IMG/VR virus record: IMGVR_UViG_3300025687_000309
Coordinates: 1-24,746 of that record
From: a virus
Length of the DNA: 24,746 nt
Strand: one strand, 5' to 3'
Positions within the stretch are counted from its first letter, which is position 1. Each line of letters begins with the position of its first letter. Positions 6,863-14,376 of the stretch are shown here, piece by piece. A program made the translations under genes and the position numbers. The notes below the pieces were generated by a model. That model saw only the letters and a list, made by a program, of their open reading frames with translations. It was not told where the DNA came from and made no database searches.

Positions 6863-7431
6863 GCGATGTCGGCATTGTCACGAACGTCACCGGTGTGCGT
6901 GAGGTGTTCCGTGAGGTGCGTAAGTTCGAGCCGAAGCTGGTGGCGAAGAGTCAGGCGCAGATGAAAGCGGCGGCGCATCCGATCGTCGTTGAGGCGCAGC
7001 GCAACATCCGCATCGCCGCTTCGTCTTCGGTGTATCTCGGTGGTGGTGGTAACGCTCCGTTGTCGGGGTGGAGCCGTGGCGGTCGTCTCGGCTGGGATAC
7101 CGGCAAGGTGGCGAAGGGTGTGTCGATTCGTGCTGGTGGCAGTTACTACAAGTCGAAGCACCAGTGGGAAATCATCCGTGCGTTCCAATCGAGTCCTGCC
7201 GGGATGCTTTACGACTGGGCTGGTCGCACCGGGAAGTATGTTGATGCCCGTGGACGTGTCGGGCGTGGACGTGCGTTCGTCGACAATCTGCCACGGTTCG
7301 GTTACATCCGAGGCTCCAAGCACAGCCGTACGATCTTCCCTGCGATCGCTGCTACCCGCAGTGTCGTGAGTGAACGGTTCGTTCGTGTGATCGATCGTGT
7401 GACTGCCGACATTCAGAACAGGATTAGCTGA
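6859..7431 (+). CDS. Minor tail / tail-completion-like protein between chaperone and tape measure
   Basis: A 190-residue basic protein. An N-terminal helix (GVREVFREVRKFEPKLVAKSQAQMK) leads into a Gly/Ser-rich section (SSVYLGGGGNAPLSGWSRGG), then WEIIRAFQSS, the motif AGMLYDWAGRTG, and a C-terminal helix (FVRVIDRVTADIQ). The 'a..fd.AGR' motif and early long helix recall HK97 gp10-type tail-completion proteins, which in many phages lie upstream of the tail tube. Here the gene sits between chaperone and tape measure, an arrangement also known in some actinophages. ATG at 6859 overlaps the frameshift-product stop, and TGATG joins it to the tape measure gene. The function is inferred. Confidence 0.6.
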   Translation: MSDVGIVTNVTGVREVFREVRKFEPKLVAKSQAQMKAAAHPIVVEAQRNIRIAASSSVYLGGGGNAPLSGWSRGGRLGWDTGKVAKGVSIRAGGSYYKSKHQWEIIRAFQSSPAGMLYDWAGRTGKYVDARGRVGRGRAFVDNLPRFGYIRGSKHSRTIFPAIAATRSVVSERFVRVIDRVTADIQNRIS

Positions 7432-9317
7432 TGGCAAAACCAAAAGGCATCTCGGTATCGGTCATCTCGGAGTTCAACCCCAAAGGTTTCATCGAGGCAC
7501 AGAAAGAAGCGGAAGGTCTCGCTGGCGAATTCAAGAAGCTGGCAGGCAAGGCGGCGGCGGTGTTCGCTGCTGCGAAGGTTGGACAGTTTGCGAAAGATTC
7601 GATCGGTGCAGCGTCCGATCTGGCGGAGTCGGCGAACGCTGTCAACGTCACGTTCGGTGATGCGGCTGACGGCATCCTCAGTTTGAGTGAGGCTGCTGCA
7701 ACGACAGTCGGTTTGTCTGCGTCGGAATTCAACTCGTTCGCAGTTCAGTTCTCAGGGTTCACGCAGCAGATCGCAGGTTTCGGTGGTGATGTCGCCGCTG
7801 TGACTGACGATCTGACGGTGCGCATCGCAGACTTCGCTTCGGTGATGAACCTCGATGTGGCCGAAGCGGCGCAGGTGTTCCAGTCTTCGTTGGCTGGGGA
7901 GACAGAACCGATCCGCAAGTTTGGTGTCGATCTGTCGGCGGCTGCGGTCGAGTTGTATGCGCTCGAAACGGGACTGATCCGTAACAAGGGTGAGCTGACT
8001 GAGTCGATCAAAGTCCAGGCACGCTACGGCCTGTTGATGAGGTCGACGGAGAAGGTCGCCGGCGACTTCGCTAACACGTCTGATTCGTTGGCGAACCAGC
8101 AACGGATTCTGAACGCCGAGTTCGAGAATGCTCAGGCAGAACTCGGCGAGAAGCTGCTGCCGATCGCCAACGATTTCACAGGCGCACTGCTCGACATGTT
8201 GGATGTCGCCGAGAAGTTGGGTGTCGTCGATTTCATCGGGAACGTCCTAGCGATCGAAGAGTTGGGCACGAACATCGGACGCAATCTGCGCTCAGTGTTC
8301 GACGCTGGTGCCCGTGAGAATTTCCGTTACGCCAACTCGGTGCAGAACGCTGAGGATCTGTTCAAGCAGTTCGACTACACGCTGCTGGAGGGTCGTTCAT
8401 CGTTGGCAGAGATCCAAGAGTTGGTCGCCGACAATGTCGGTGCGAACTCCGATCTCGTCGATGTGTTGCACCTGTCGAATCTGGTGTTCGTCGAGCAGAC
8501 GAAACGGATCGAGGAGGCCGCCGAGGCGCAGGAGCGCTCGTACTGGAGCGCTCGTTACGGTGCGTCTGGTTTCGATGAGTTGAAGGATGCGGTCGAGGAT
8601 TCGAAGGATGAACTGATCGAGTTCGTGTCGGTGTGGGATGAGGAGATCGCCCGCATCACACGCGAGCAGGATGTTGCCGACATCGCCGAGGATTTCGACG
8701 AGTTGCGTGAGTTGGCGATGGAGGCGTTCGTCGCTGCGAGCGATGGCGCTGTTGATGCCGATGAGAAGGTGAAAGAGTTTGAGGACGGACTCCGTGACAG
8801 CTATCTGCAGGCGTTGGAGTTGGCAGGTCAGTTGGACGGGTTGCCTGACGAGGTGGTGACGGAGATCAGGCAGGAGTTTGAGACTCGGGATCTGGATGCG
8901 TTGGAGGTGCGTCTGCACAATCTGGCGTTGGGTGTTGTCGCTCCGTTGGAGTTCATGATGACACCGGAGACGGCTGCGATCGCCGGCTATTTGGCGATGG
9001 GCACGTTGCGTGAGATCACTGCGCCCGCTCCGAACATTCCGTCGTTGGGTACGGGCCCGATCGGTGTCGGCGCGTACGGCGGTTTGGTGACACAGCCGAC
9101 GTTGTCGCTGATCGGTGAGCGTGGCCCGGAGATGGTCGTTCCTTTGTCGCAGATGCCTGGTGCGTCGCCGCTCCCGTCAGGGATGGGTGGTGCGATGCAT
9201 GTCACGATCAACTTGCCTGCGGGATCGAACGGTGATGATGTGGTGCGTGCGTTGCAACGGCAAGCTCGACGGACCGGCACATTGTCAGTGCCGACGACAG
9301 CGAAGGTGCGACGGTGA
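7431..9317 (+). CDS. Tail tape measure protein
   Basis: A 628-residue protein, mostly alpha-helical, that sets tail length. The N-terminal part has FKKLAGKAAAVFAAAKVGQFAKDS and AVNVTFGDAADGILSL, then FTQQIAGFGGDVAAVTDDLT and FQSSLAGETEPIRKFGVDLS. This is the familiar tape-measure region with 'sl.Ge..plr.fGv.l'. Long acidic helices follow (residues about 300-490). The C-terminus YGGLVTQPTLSLIGERGPEMVVPL is a classic tape-measure signature. At roughly 0.15 nm per residue this suggests a short tail near 90-100 nm, a rule-of-thumb estimate. It starts with a TGATG overlap and ends in a GTGA overlap with the next tail gene. Confidence 0.92.
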   Translation: MAKPKGISVSVISEFNPKGFIEAQKEAEGLAGEFKKLAGKAAAVFAAAKVGQFAKDSIGAASDLAESANAVNVTFGDAADGILSLSEAAATTVGLSASEFNSFAVQFSGFTQQIAGFGGDVAAVTDDLTVRIADFASVMNLDVAEAAQVFQSSLAGETEPIRKFGVDLSAAAVELYALETGLIRNKGELTESIKVQARYGLLMRSTEKVAGDFANTSDSLANQQRILNAEFENAQAELGEKLLPIANDFTGALLDMLDVAEKLGVVDFIGNVLAIEELGTNIGRNLRSVFDAGARENFRYANSVQNAEDLFKQFDYTLLEGRSSLAEIQELVADNVGANSDLVDVLHLSNLVFVEQTKRIEEAAEAQERSYWSARYGASGFDELKDAVEDSKDELIEFVSVWDEEIARITREQDVADIAEDFDELRELAMEAFVAASDGAVDADEKVKEFEDGLRDSYLQALELAGQLDGLPDEVVTEIRQEFETRDLDALEVRLHNLALGVVAPLEFMMTPETAAIAGYLAMGTLREITAPAPNIPSLGTGPIGVGAYGGLVTQPTLSLIGERGPEMVVPLSQMPGASPLPSGMGGAMHVTINLPAGSNGDDVVRALQRQARRTGTLSVPTTAKVRR

Positions 9318-10615
9318 CCACCTGGCGTCTCCGCATCGGAGATATCACTTCGCCGACCGACTTCTCTGATTGGACCGCTGGATGCAGCGTGTCTCAGCCG
9401 ATCGAGTTGCTGAGACCATCTACACATTCGGCGACGTTCACACTCCACAACGTCGACGGTGCGTTGACTCCGGCAGCAGCCGGCGGAACTGGCACATACA
9501 AAGATTTCGATTGGTTTGCTAGCGGTGTCTGGTTGGAGGCTGACGCAACAGGCTCAGGTTATGTGACGGTGTTCGCTGGGATTGTCGACGATTTCGAGAT
9601 TGACGATGATGGTGTGAAGAGCATGGTGACGTTGACGGCGGTGGATGGTTGCACGATCGCCGGTCGTGCGCCCGCCGACTGGTCATCGTTTGTGTTCTCT
9701 GAGGCGAGCGCTGCCGACACGATCATCAGCGTGCTTTCCGAGTTGTACGGGTTCCAGGTTGTGCCGTTGCCCCGACTCGGCAACTCTGACAGCGATGTGA
9801 GTGGTACCGCTCTTTCGTCTGGTGGTGTGCTGCTTCGTGGCACAGCGTCGCAGACTGGACAGACGATCGCTGATGTGTTGACGACAAACATCATGTCGTC
9901 GACGTTGGCTGCGTCATGGCCGACAGTGATCGTTGATGCTTCAGGAACGACAACCTATGGATTCCAGACGATCAGCGACAACATGTTGCGTGTCGATGCT
10001 GGAGCACACCAGTTCACGTTGATCGATGCGAAGACTGCTGGCGCTTCGTCGGATTTCCGTTTCTCTGACTTGCAGGTTGGTTACGAGTCTCGACATTTGG
10101 CGAACTGGGCGATCATGACTTCGCTGATTTCTACGAACGAGATCGAAGCGTTGAACAGTTCGAGCATCGAAACGTATGGAGCACAGCAGTATCAGGCAAC
10201 GTCAACCACTTGCCGGTATGACGATGACACGTTGACGCCACTCGGCATTCGTGCCGGGATGCGCACTGCGGCTGGGAACATCGTGAACCGTCTCGGCGAT
10301 GTCAGGTTGTCTCCTCTGTCGGTGAGAATTGTTGGCGGTCAAGCGGACGCTGTCGATGACACGGAGATTGAACTGCTGCTTGATGTGACGACAGGGTTCT
10401 GGCAGTTGGTCGAGTTGACGAGGACTCCGACTGGTGCGTCGTCGAGTTTGACTGATCATCATTTGATTGTCGGTAGACGGTTGGAAGTGCTGCCAGATAG
10501 GTGGTCGATCACGCTTGATCTGGTGCCTGCTGTGCAGTATGCGCCGTTCGTCCTGAACTCCGCAGATTTCGGTGTGCTGGACAGCAATAGACTCGGTATT
10601 GACACTTACATCTAG
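9314..10615 (+). CDS. Minor tail protein (distal tail / baseplate hub type)
   Basis: A 433-residue beta-rich protein after the tape measure, the position of distal-tail and hub proteins. The N-terminus (WRLRIGDITSPTDFSDWTAGCSVSQ) and the block ATFTLHNVDGALTP followed by VFAGIVDDFEIDDDG and MVTLTAVDG match the actinophage minor tail pattern, in which 'tlT..n.dg.ltP' and 'v..G.v.d....' elements precede a 'v.a.D.l' strand. The C-terminal part (WSITLDLVPA) is also typical. It starts with GTG in a GTGA overlap. The C-terminus lacks an enzymatic motif that I can see. Confidence 0.8.
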   Translation: MTTWRLRIGDITSPTDFSDWTAGCSVSQPIELLRPSTHSATFTLHNVDGALTPAAAGGTGTYKDFDWFASGVWLEADATGSGYVTVFAGIVDDFEIDDDGVKSMVTLTAVDGCTIAGRAPADWSSFVFSEASAADTIISVLSELYGFQVVPLPRLGNSDSDVSGTALSSGGVLLRGTASQTGQTIADVLTTNIMSSTLAASWPTVIVDASGTTTYGFQTISDNMLRVDAGAHQFTLIDAKTAGASSDFRFSDLQVGYESRHLANWAIMTSLISTNEIEALNSSSIETYGAQQYQATSTTCRYDDDTLTPLGIRAGMRTAAGNIVNRLGDVRLSPLSVRIVGGQADAVDDTEIELLLDVTTGFWQLVELTRTPTGASSSLTDHHLIVGRRLEVLPDRWSITLDLVPAVQYAPFVLNSADFGVLDSNRLGIDTYI

Positions 10616-10623
10616 GAGCAGCG

Positions 10624-11088
10624 ATGACAGCGCTTGGCAGTTTCACAAGTGGGCAGGTTTTGACTGCTCAGGATTTGAACGAGATCGGCACTTGGCAGGA
10701 CTTCACACCGAACTGGTCCGGTCTCACCGAAGGTAACGCTCCGACGACGATCTACAAATATTTGAAGCTCAACGAGATCGTGTTCGTGAAGTTGTATCTC
10801 CAGTTCGGGTCGACGACTGCGATCACCGGCTCTGTGACCTTTGAGCCGCCAGTCGCCTCCGACAACTACTTCAGCGAGTTCTCACAAGGCAACGTGCTGT
10901 GCGAGGACAACACCGGCACCGACTACTGGGGCACCCTGTTCCGTCTCAACTCCACGACGTCGACCGTGCGCGTCTACAACTCGAGCACCACCTACCTGTC
11001 GTCAACCGATTTGTCCTCTACTGTCCCGTTCACTTGGAACACGAACGACAAGCTCTCGATCGAGATGTGGTATCGCACGACAGTGTGA
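10624..11088 (+). CDS. Small tail fibre / receptor-binding candidate
   Basis: A 154-residue protein. It begins with LGSFTSGQVLTAQDLNEIGTW, an N-terminal motif ('f..G.vLTAaDlN') shared by many tail-tip and fibre proteins of actinophages. The rest is rich in beta-strand, Thr, Ser, Tyr and Trp (SVTFEPPVASDNYFSEF, WGTLFRLNSTTSTVRVYNSSTTY), suggesting a jelly-roll or lectin-like tip. The start at ATG 10624 is supported by GGAGCAG just upstream. As the last gene of the tail module before lysis, it is the best receptor-binding candidate in the window, but this is an inference. Confidence 0.65.
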   Translation: MTALGSFTSGQVLTAQDLNEIGTWQDFTPNWSGLTEGNAPTTIYKYLKLNEIVFVKLYLQFGSTTAITGSVTFEPPVASDNYFSEFSQGNVLCEDNTGTDYWGTLFRLNSTTSTVRVYNSSTTYLSSTDLSSTVPFTWNTNDKLSIEMWYRTTV

Positions 11089-11149
11089 CCTCAGGTTGTT
11101 GCATCCGCCTGTGACACCGACTACGGTGGTCCGCCAGGAGGAATGAATC

Positions 11150-11749
11150 ATGCACACGTTGATCAAGTTGTTGTTTGCTGCTGCCACCACCCTGTCAGGG
11201 ATGTGGGTGTTGGAACGGAGTGAGGATCGCATCCTGGAGATGCGTGAGAGCGTGTCGGAGGTGGCTCCACCGGTGCCCTCCTCGCCAGGTGTCGCAGACA
11301 CCTCCGACACGTCAAGTGTTGAGCGTGGTGTGGCGGTGCAGGTGGAGGTGTCGACGACGATCCCTGCGCCTGTCGTCGAGCCTGTCGGTGTTGCTGCCGA
11401 CTGTGAGTCGTGGCGGGCAGTGTTCGCTTGGCGTGGTGCGTCGATCGCAGCGCAACAGTTCTTCGTCGACGATGGCATCCTCGCCAGGGAAACTGGTTGT
11501 GGGACTGACATGCTGAACGAGTCGACAGGTGATAGCGGCATCTGCCAGATCAACCCGATTCACAACCGGCCAGGCTGGTTCGGCGGCAAGGAGTTCGGTC
11601 CTGGCGGTTGGCTGCTCGCTTTGCATGGGATGACCACACGTCAAGATTTGCACTCTCTTGGTTGGGTGGATGCTTGCATCACGCTGTTCGAGGTGTGCGG
11701 TCGAGGTCCGTGGACTCCGCCGTATTCGTGCGAAGGGAACCGTCTGTGA
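11150..11749 (+). CDS. Lysozyme-like muralytic enzyme with membrane anchor or signal
   Basis: A 199-residue protein with a hydrophobic N-terminal segment (residues 3-20, LIKLLFAAATTLSGMWVL) that could be a signal anchor, then a Pro/Ser/Thr/Val-rich linker (about 38-82) and a lysozyme-fold domain. The likely catalytic glutamate is Glu114 in ILARETGCG, followed by LNESTGDSGICQINPIH (122-138), the SLT/lysozyme signature. Cysteines 85, 117, 132 and others suggest disulfides outside the membrane. AGGAGGA at 11136-11142 with 7-base spacing fixes the ATG at 11150. It cuts peptidoglycan glycan strands, either as endolysin or as a virion-associated enzyme. The stop overlaps the next tiny gene (GTGA). 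Confidence 0.82.
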   Translation: MHTLIKLLFAAATTLSGMWVLERSEDRILEMRESVSEVAPPVPSSPGVADTSDTSSVERGVAVQVEVSTTIPAPVVEPVGVAADCESWRAVFAWRGASIAAQQFFVDDGILARETGCGTDMLNESTGDSGICQINPIHNRPGWFGGKEFGPGGWLLALHGMTTRQDLHSLGWVDACITLFEVCGRGPWTPPYSCEGNRL

Positions 11750-11820
11750 TCTGGTTCATTTCTGCTATGCAGCTCACTGTCGGTCTGCTGTTGTTGCTGA
11801 TCGCTGCACGTCTGCGTTAG
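11746..11820 (+). CDS. 24-residue single-helix membrane peptide
   Basis: GTG at 11746 overlaps the lysozyme stop (GTGA) and is preceded by AAGGGA at 11732-11737, a well-placed ribosome binding site. The peptide reads M-IWFISAMQLTVGLLLLLIAARLR: one hydrophobic helix of about 20 residues ending in Ala-Arg-Leu-Arg. The basic end suggests a cytoplasmic C-terminus. The position inside the lysis cassette and the coupling argue for a real micro-gene such as a pinholin or holin regulator. The frame is also open further upstream within the lysozyme gene, so I accept only the coupled start. Confidence 0.5.
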   Translation: MIWFISAMQLTVGLLLLLIAARLR

Positions 11821-11832
11821 AGGCAGATCGCT

Positions 11833-12720
11833 ATGATGGCGGGCATGGCGGTGCTCTACGATCTGATCGATCGTGCCGTGTGGGAGGAGCCAGGCTGGCG
11901 TGTCGGTGCGCACACGAACTCCGGTCCGCAGCCGTGGTCGAAAGCCGAGTATGTGGTGATTCATTACACCGCTGCGCCGTCCACGCCGGAGGACTACGAC
12001 GGCGTCCTCGCCAAGTTGCGTCAGTCGCAGCGATCGTACGTCACCAGCCGTGGCTACAGCTATGGCTACAACTGGGAAGTCGATCGGGCGGGTCGCATCT
12101 GGGAGATTCGTGGCGACGACTACATGTGCGCCGCCAACGGCAACACTGACAGCAACTCTCGAGGACCGGCAATCCTGTGTCTTGTCAACGGTGCCGAGCC
12201 TGCGAACCAGGCGATGATCGACTCGGTGAGGCGTGTCGTCGCCTACTGCGAGCAGCGAGCGGGACGCACCCTGCGAGTCGTCGGGCATCGTGACGTGCGA
12301 GCCACCGCCTGCCCTGGCGCTGGGCTCTACGCCCAGGTGCAGAACGGCACGTTCCGTCCTCAACCGATTCCACCTCTCACACCGGAGATGACCATGCGTC
12401 TCGTCGATCCACCGCAACGCCTGCTCGACACTCGCCAGACACGACAGCCGAAAGATGGTGAGACGATCTACGTCCAGATCCCTGGTTCACCGAAGGCTGC
12501 GTTTGTGAACATCACGATCGTCAATCCTGCGAAGGGTGGTTTCTGTTCGGCGTTCAACCCGGCGACCGGTAAGCCTGCGACCTCGAACGTCAACTTCCCG
12601 CCGCCAGGACAAGCAGTGTGCAACACCTCGTGGGTGGCGTGCGGTGGCAACGGGATGATCGGGGTTTACGTTTCCGCATCCGCTCACCTGATCGTCGACC
12701 TTCAGGCGGTTGCGTCGTGA
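11833..12720 (+). CDS. Endolysin: N-acetylmuramoyl-L-alanine amidase with RLLDTR C-terminal domain
   Basis: A 295-residue endolysin. Residues 35-165 form an Amidase_2/PGRP domain that cleaves the bond between N-acetylmuramic acid and L-Ala. The zinc ligands are visible as His44 (VVIHYTAA), His152 (VVGHRDV) and Cys160 (TACPGAGL). After a Pro-rich linker (177-186), residues 187-295 form a domain beginning RLVDPPQRLLDTR and containing VNITIVNP, SNVNFPPPGQAVCN and HLIVDLQAV. This matches a domain I know from secreted proteins of environmental actinobacteria ('RLlDTR ... NvT ... SNlN ... vivDv.G'), probably a cell-surface binding module. No signal peptide is seen, so export depends on the holin. 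ATG 11833 has GAGG at 11820-11823; ATG 11836 and 11845 are alternatives. Confidence 0.88.
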   Translation: MMAGMAVLYDLIDRAVWEEPGWRVGAHTNSGPQPWSKAEYVVIHYTAAPSTPEDYDGVLAKLRQSQRSYVTSRGYSYGYNWEVDRAGRIWEIRGDDYMCAANGNTDSNSRGPAILCLVNGAEPANQAMIDSVRRVVAYCEQRAGRTLRVVGHRDVRATACPGAGLYAQVQNGTFRPQPIPPLTPEMTMRLVDPPQRLLDTRQTRQPKDGETIYVQIPGSPKAAFVNITIVNPAKGGFCSAFNPATGKPATSNVNFPPPGQAVCNTSWVACGGNGMIGVYVSASAHLIVDLQAVAS

Positions 12721-12941
12721 ACGGCAACACGTTGACCATCGTGCTCGCACTACTTGCACCTGGCGGGATTCTCGCAGCGATGATCGAACGCACCCGACGA
12801 GAGAACAACCGAGACCACAACCGCAACTCGGAACTGCTCCACAAGATCGACGGCAAAGTCGACCAGATCGACGGCAAGGTCGACAAGGTTGACGAGCGTC
12901 TGTTCGCCCACCTCGAAGACCATTGGAAGAAGGATCGCTGA
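12717..12941 (+). CDS. Membrane-anchored coiled-coil protein, holin/lysis accessory
   Basis: A 74-residue protein read from GTG 12717 (GTGA overlap with the amidase). Residues 4-23 (TLTIVLALLAPGGILAAMIE) form a membrane helix. A strongly charged segment (RTRRENNRDHNRN) follows, then a heptad-like coiled coil with the internal repeat KIDGKVDQ / QIDGKVDK (43-57), and a basic end. One membrane helix plus a coiled coil next to the holin is a common arrangement in actinophage lysis cassettes. It may be a second holin-like factor or a spanin-like bridge; which one is not decidable here. Its stop overlaps the next ATG. Confidence 0.7.
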   Translation: MNGNTLTIVLALLAPGGILAAMIERTRRENNRDHNRNSELLHKIDGKVDQIDGKVDKVDERLFAHLEDHWKKDR

Positions 12942-13138
12942 TGAACGCTGCACTCAAGTCCTGGCTCAAGGTTTTCCTCGCCACCATCTTCGGACTGTTT
13001 CTCGCTGACGGCGCAGACGTGTTCGGTGTTGGCATCGACGAGGCACGCACCTGGCTCGCCGCCGGCACCGCTTCTGTTCTGCCGCTGATCATCACCTGGC
13101 TCGATCCGAGCGACGACAGGTTCGGGCGAACCCGCTGA
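12941..13138 (+). CDS. Holin, two membrane helices
   Basis: A 65-residue protein with helices at about 8-24 (WLKVFLATIFGLFLADG) and 37-54 (TWLAAGTASVLPLIITWL), followed by the polar tail DPSDDRFGRTR. The pattern of helix, 'DgaDvf', second helix and 'l.P.D..fGr' matches the short holins of actinobacterial phages that permeabilise the membrane for the amidase. The ATG at 12941 overlaps the preceding stop (TGATG). It closes the lysis cassette. Confidence 0.82.
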   Translation: MNAALKSWLKVFLATIFGLFLADGADVFGVGIDEARTWLAAGTASVLPLIITWLDPSDDRFGRTR

Positions 13139-13151
13139 GAGAGGAGGCGAG

Positions 13152-13385
13152 ATGAATCTCGCCGACCTGCTGTCTGACATCCGTCGCACACCTGGCACGA
13201 ACTGTTGGGTGGCGATCCTCCTCCCGGAACTGCAACCCGAAGACAGGCAGACGCTTCTCGCGGCGATTGACGATCCGACGATCCCTGCTACGAAACTCGC
13301 TGAAGCGTTGCAAGTGCTCGGGCATGACATCGGAGCACACAGCCTCCAACGTCATCGTCGAGGACTGTGCAGGTGCGGCAAATGA
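13152..13385 (+). CDS. Small helix-turn-helix-like protein with Cys/His tail
   Basis: A 77-residue protein with an excellent ribosome binding site (GAGAGGAGG just before ATG 13152). The body WVAILLPELQPEDRQTLLAAIDDPTIPATKLAEALQVLGHDIGAHSLQRH reads as helices consistent with a helix-turn-helix ('a..La.aL...G..i...sl.rH'), ending in RRGLCRCGK. Proteins of this pattern are common and uncharacterised in actinophages. DNA binding is inferred from the helical pattern and basic tail. It is coupled to the downstream exonuclease by an ATGA overlap, so a role in DNA metabolism or packaging is plausible. Confidence 0.65.
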   Translation: MNLADLLSDIRRTPGTNCWVAILLPELQPEDRQTLLAAIDDPTIPATKLAEALQVLGHDIGAHSLQRHRRGLCRCGK

Positions 13386-14158
13386 CGTTGGCGGACGCTC
13401 TCGCTGATCGTCTCCCACGGCTACTGACGATCGACATCGAGACGAGACCACTCACCGCCCATGTGTGGGGTCTTCACGATCAGCACATCGGCATCAACCA
13501 GATCGTCGACGAGGGTGGTGTGCTGTGCTGGGCTGCGAAATGGCATGACGACAAACGGGTCATGTTCGCATCGGATCATCATGACGGCCACGACGAGATG
13601 GTGCGTCGAGCATGGACCGTGCTCGATCAAGCCGACATCGTCGTCGGCTGGAACCACAGAGCGTTCGACATCAAGCACCTTCAACGTGAGTTCGTGTTGG
13701 CTGGTTTGGGTGCGCCAACACCCTGGCAGGATGTCGACCTGCTCCAAACGGTGCGCCGGCGCTTCAGGTTCCCGTCGAACAAACTCGATCACGTCGCCCG
13801 TGAACTCGGGATCGGGGCGAAGGTGTCGCACACTGGCATGGACCTCTGGCAGCGTTGCATGGACGGCGACGACAAAGCCTGGCGGCTGATGAAGCGCTAC
13901 AACGTCCAAGACGTGCGCCTTACCGAGCAGATTTACGATCGTTTGGTTGGTTGGGTGCCGTCGCATCCGAACATCAACATGCTCCGCGACCAGCGAGTAT
14001 CGGCATGTTCGACGTGTGGCAGCAAAGACCTCGAAGACGCAGGGATGCACGTCACCGCCACCAGGGCGTACGAACGCTTCCGCTGCCTGTCGTGCGGTGC
14101 GTATTCGCGTGCGACACATTCCGATCCTCGACGCACACAGCATCGGAGAGGCGTGTGA
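13382..14158 (+). CDS. DEDDy 3'-5' exonuclease with C-terminal zinc ribbon
   Basis: A 258-residue RNase H-fold exonuclease. ExoI is LTIDIETRP (Asp18, Glu20), ExoII is VVGWNHRAFDIKHL (Asn91, Asp96) and ExoIII is YNVQDVRL (Tyr173, Asp177), giving the DEDDy set of the DnaQ/DNA polymerase B proofreading type. A zinc ribbon follows: C-S-T-C (209-212) and C-L-S-C (235-238). No polymerase domain is attached. It could supply proofreading for a separate polymerase or degrade host DNA. The start at ATG 13382 overlaps the upstream stop; a GTG at 13367 would add five residues inside the previous gene. The zinc ribbon suggests nucleic-acid targeting. Confidence 0.87.
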   Translation: MTLADALADRLPRLLTIDIETRPLTAHVWGLHDQHIGINQIVDEGGVLCWAAKWHDDKRVMFASDHHDGHDEMVRRAWTVLDQADIVVGWNHRAFDIKHLQREFVLAGLGAPTPWQDVDLLQTVRRRFRFPSNKLDHVARELGIGAKVSHTGMDLWQRCMDGDDKAWRLMKRYNVQDVRLTEQIYDRLVGWVPSHPNINMLRDQRVSACSTCGSKDLEDAGMHVTATRAYERFRCLSCGAYSRATHSDPRRTQHRRGV

Positions 14159-14310
14159 GAGGGAAGCGTTGCCGATGGTGTGCGACACCACTCCGACCGA
14201 TCCAATCGATCACCACGAAACAGTTGAGCGATGTGTGGGGTTGTGAGCATTGCGACAACGTGTGCTCGCAGCCTGGCTGTCATCGGTGTGCGTCGCTGAA
14301 AGTCCGCTGA
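14155..14310 (+). CDS. 51-residue cysteine-rich zinc-ribbon protein
   Basis: GTG at 14155 overlaps the exonuclease stop (GTGA). The protein has seven cysteines (6, 9, 30, 33, 37, 42, 45) arranged as CRWC, then CEHC, then C-x4-C-x2-C, in a basic background. This is consistent with one or two zinc sites. Its place after the exonuclease, which itself ends in a zinc ribbon, suggests a joint nucleic-acid role or an ancient split. Function unknown. It is the last gene before the promoter gap. Confidence 0.65.
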   Translation: MRGKRCRWCATPLRPIQSITTKQLSDVWGCEHCDNVCSQPGCHRCASLKVR

Positions 14311-14330
14311 GAATTTTCTCGGATTTTTTT
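14309..14330 (+). terminator. Weak T-rich terminator candidate
   Basis: A short GAGA/TCTC stem (14309-14312 with 14317-14320) and a run of seven T (14324-14330) follow the last gene of the left module. The outer CTGAG/CTCAG pair (14307-14311, 14332-14336) might extend it. The stem is weak, so this is tentative. Confidence 0.25.
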
Positions 14331-14340
14331 CCTCAGGTGC

Positions 14341-14376
14341 TTGACATAGAGTCATAGAGATAGTTCAATCTATGAC
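14341..14376 (+). promoter_or_regulatory. Promoter with overlapping operator repeats; probable leaderless start
   Basis: A consensus -35 TTGACA (14341-14346) is followed after 17 bases by the -10-like TTCAAT (14364-14369). Transcription would begin about 14376-14377, at the A of the ATG at 14377, and there is no Shine-Dalgarno tract, so the mRNA would be leaderless, which is common in actinobacteria. The half-site GTCATAGA (14351-14358) is preceded by the near copy GACATAGA (14343-14350) and is inverted as TCTATGAC (14369-14376). The repeats cover the -35/-10 region, as expected for a repressor operator. The gap is the most AT-rich stretch I noticed in the window. Confidence 0.65.

Noticed and set aside
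6652-7443. 263-codon - strand frame over the chaperone and tail gene
   Set aside because: It covers the conserved frameshift domain and the following coupled gene; no domain is visible in the antisense protein.
9597-10602. TTGACA-like -35 boxes inside tail genes (for example near 10597)
   Set aside because: No matching -10 element lies at a suitable distance, and the sites are inside or at the end of coding sequence.
11641-12417. 258-codon - strand frame over the lysis genes
   Set aside because: It is antisense to the amidase with its three zinc ligands; no fold or start signal supports it.
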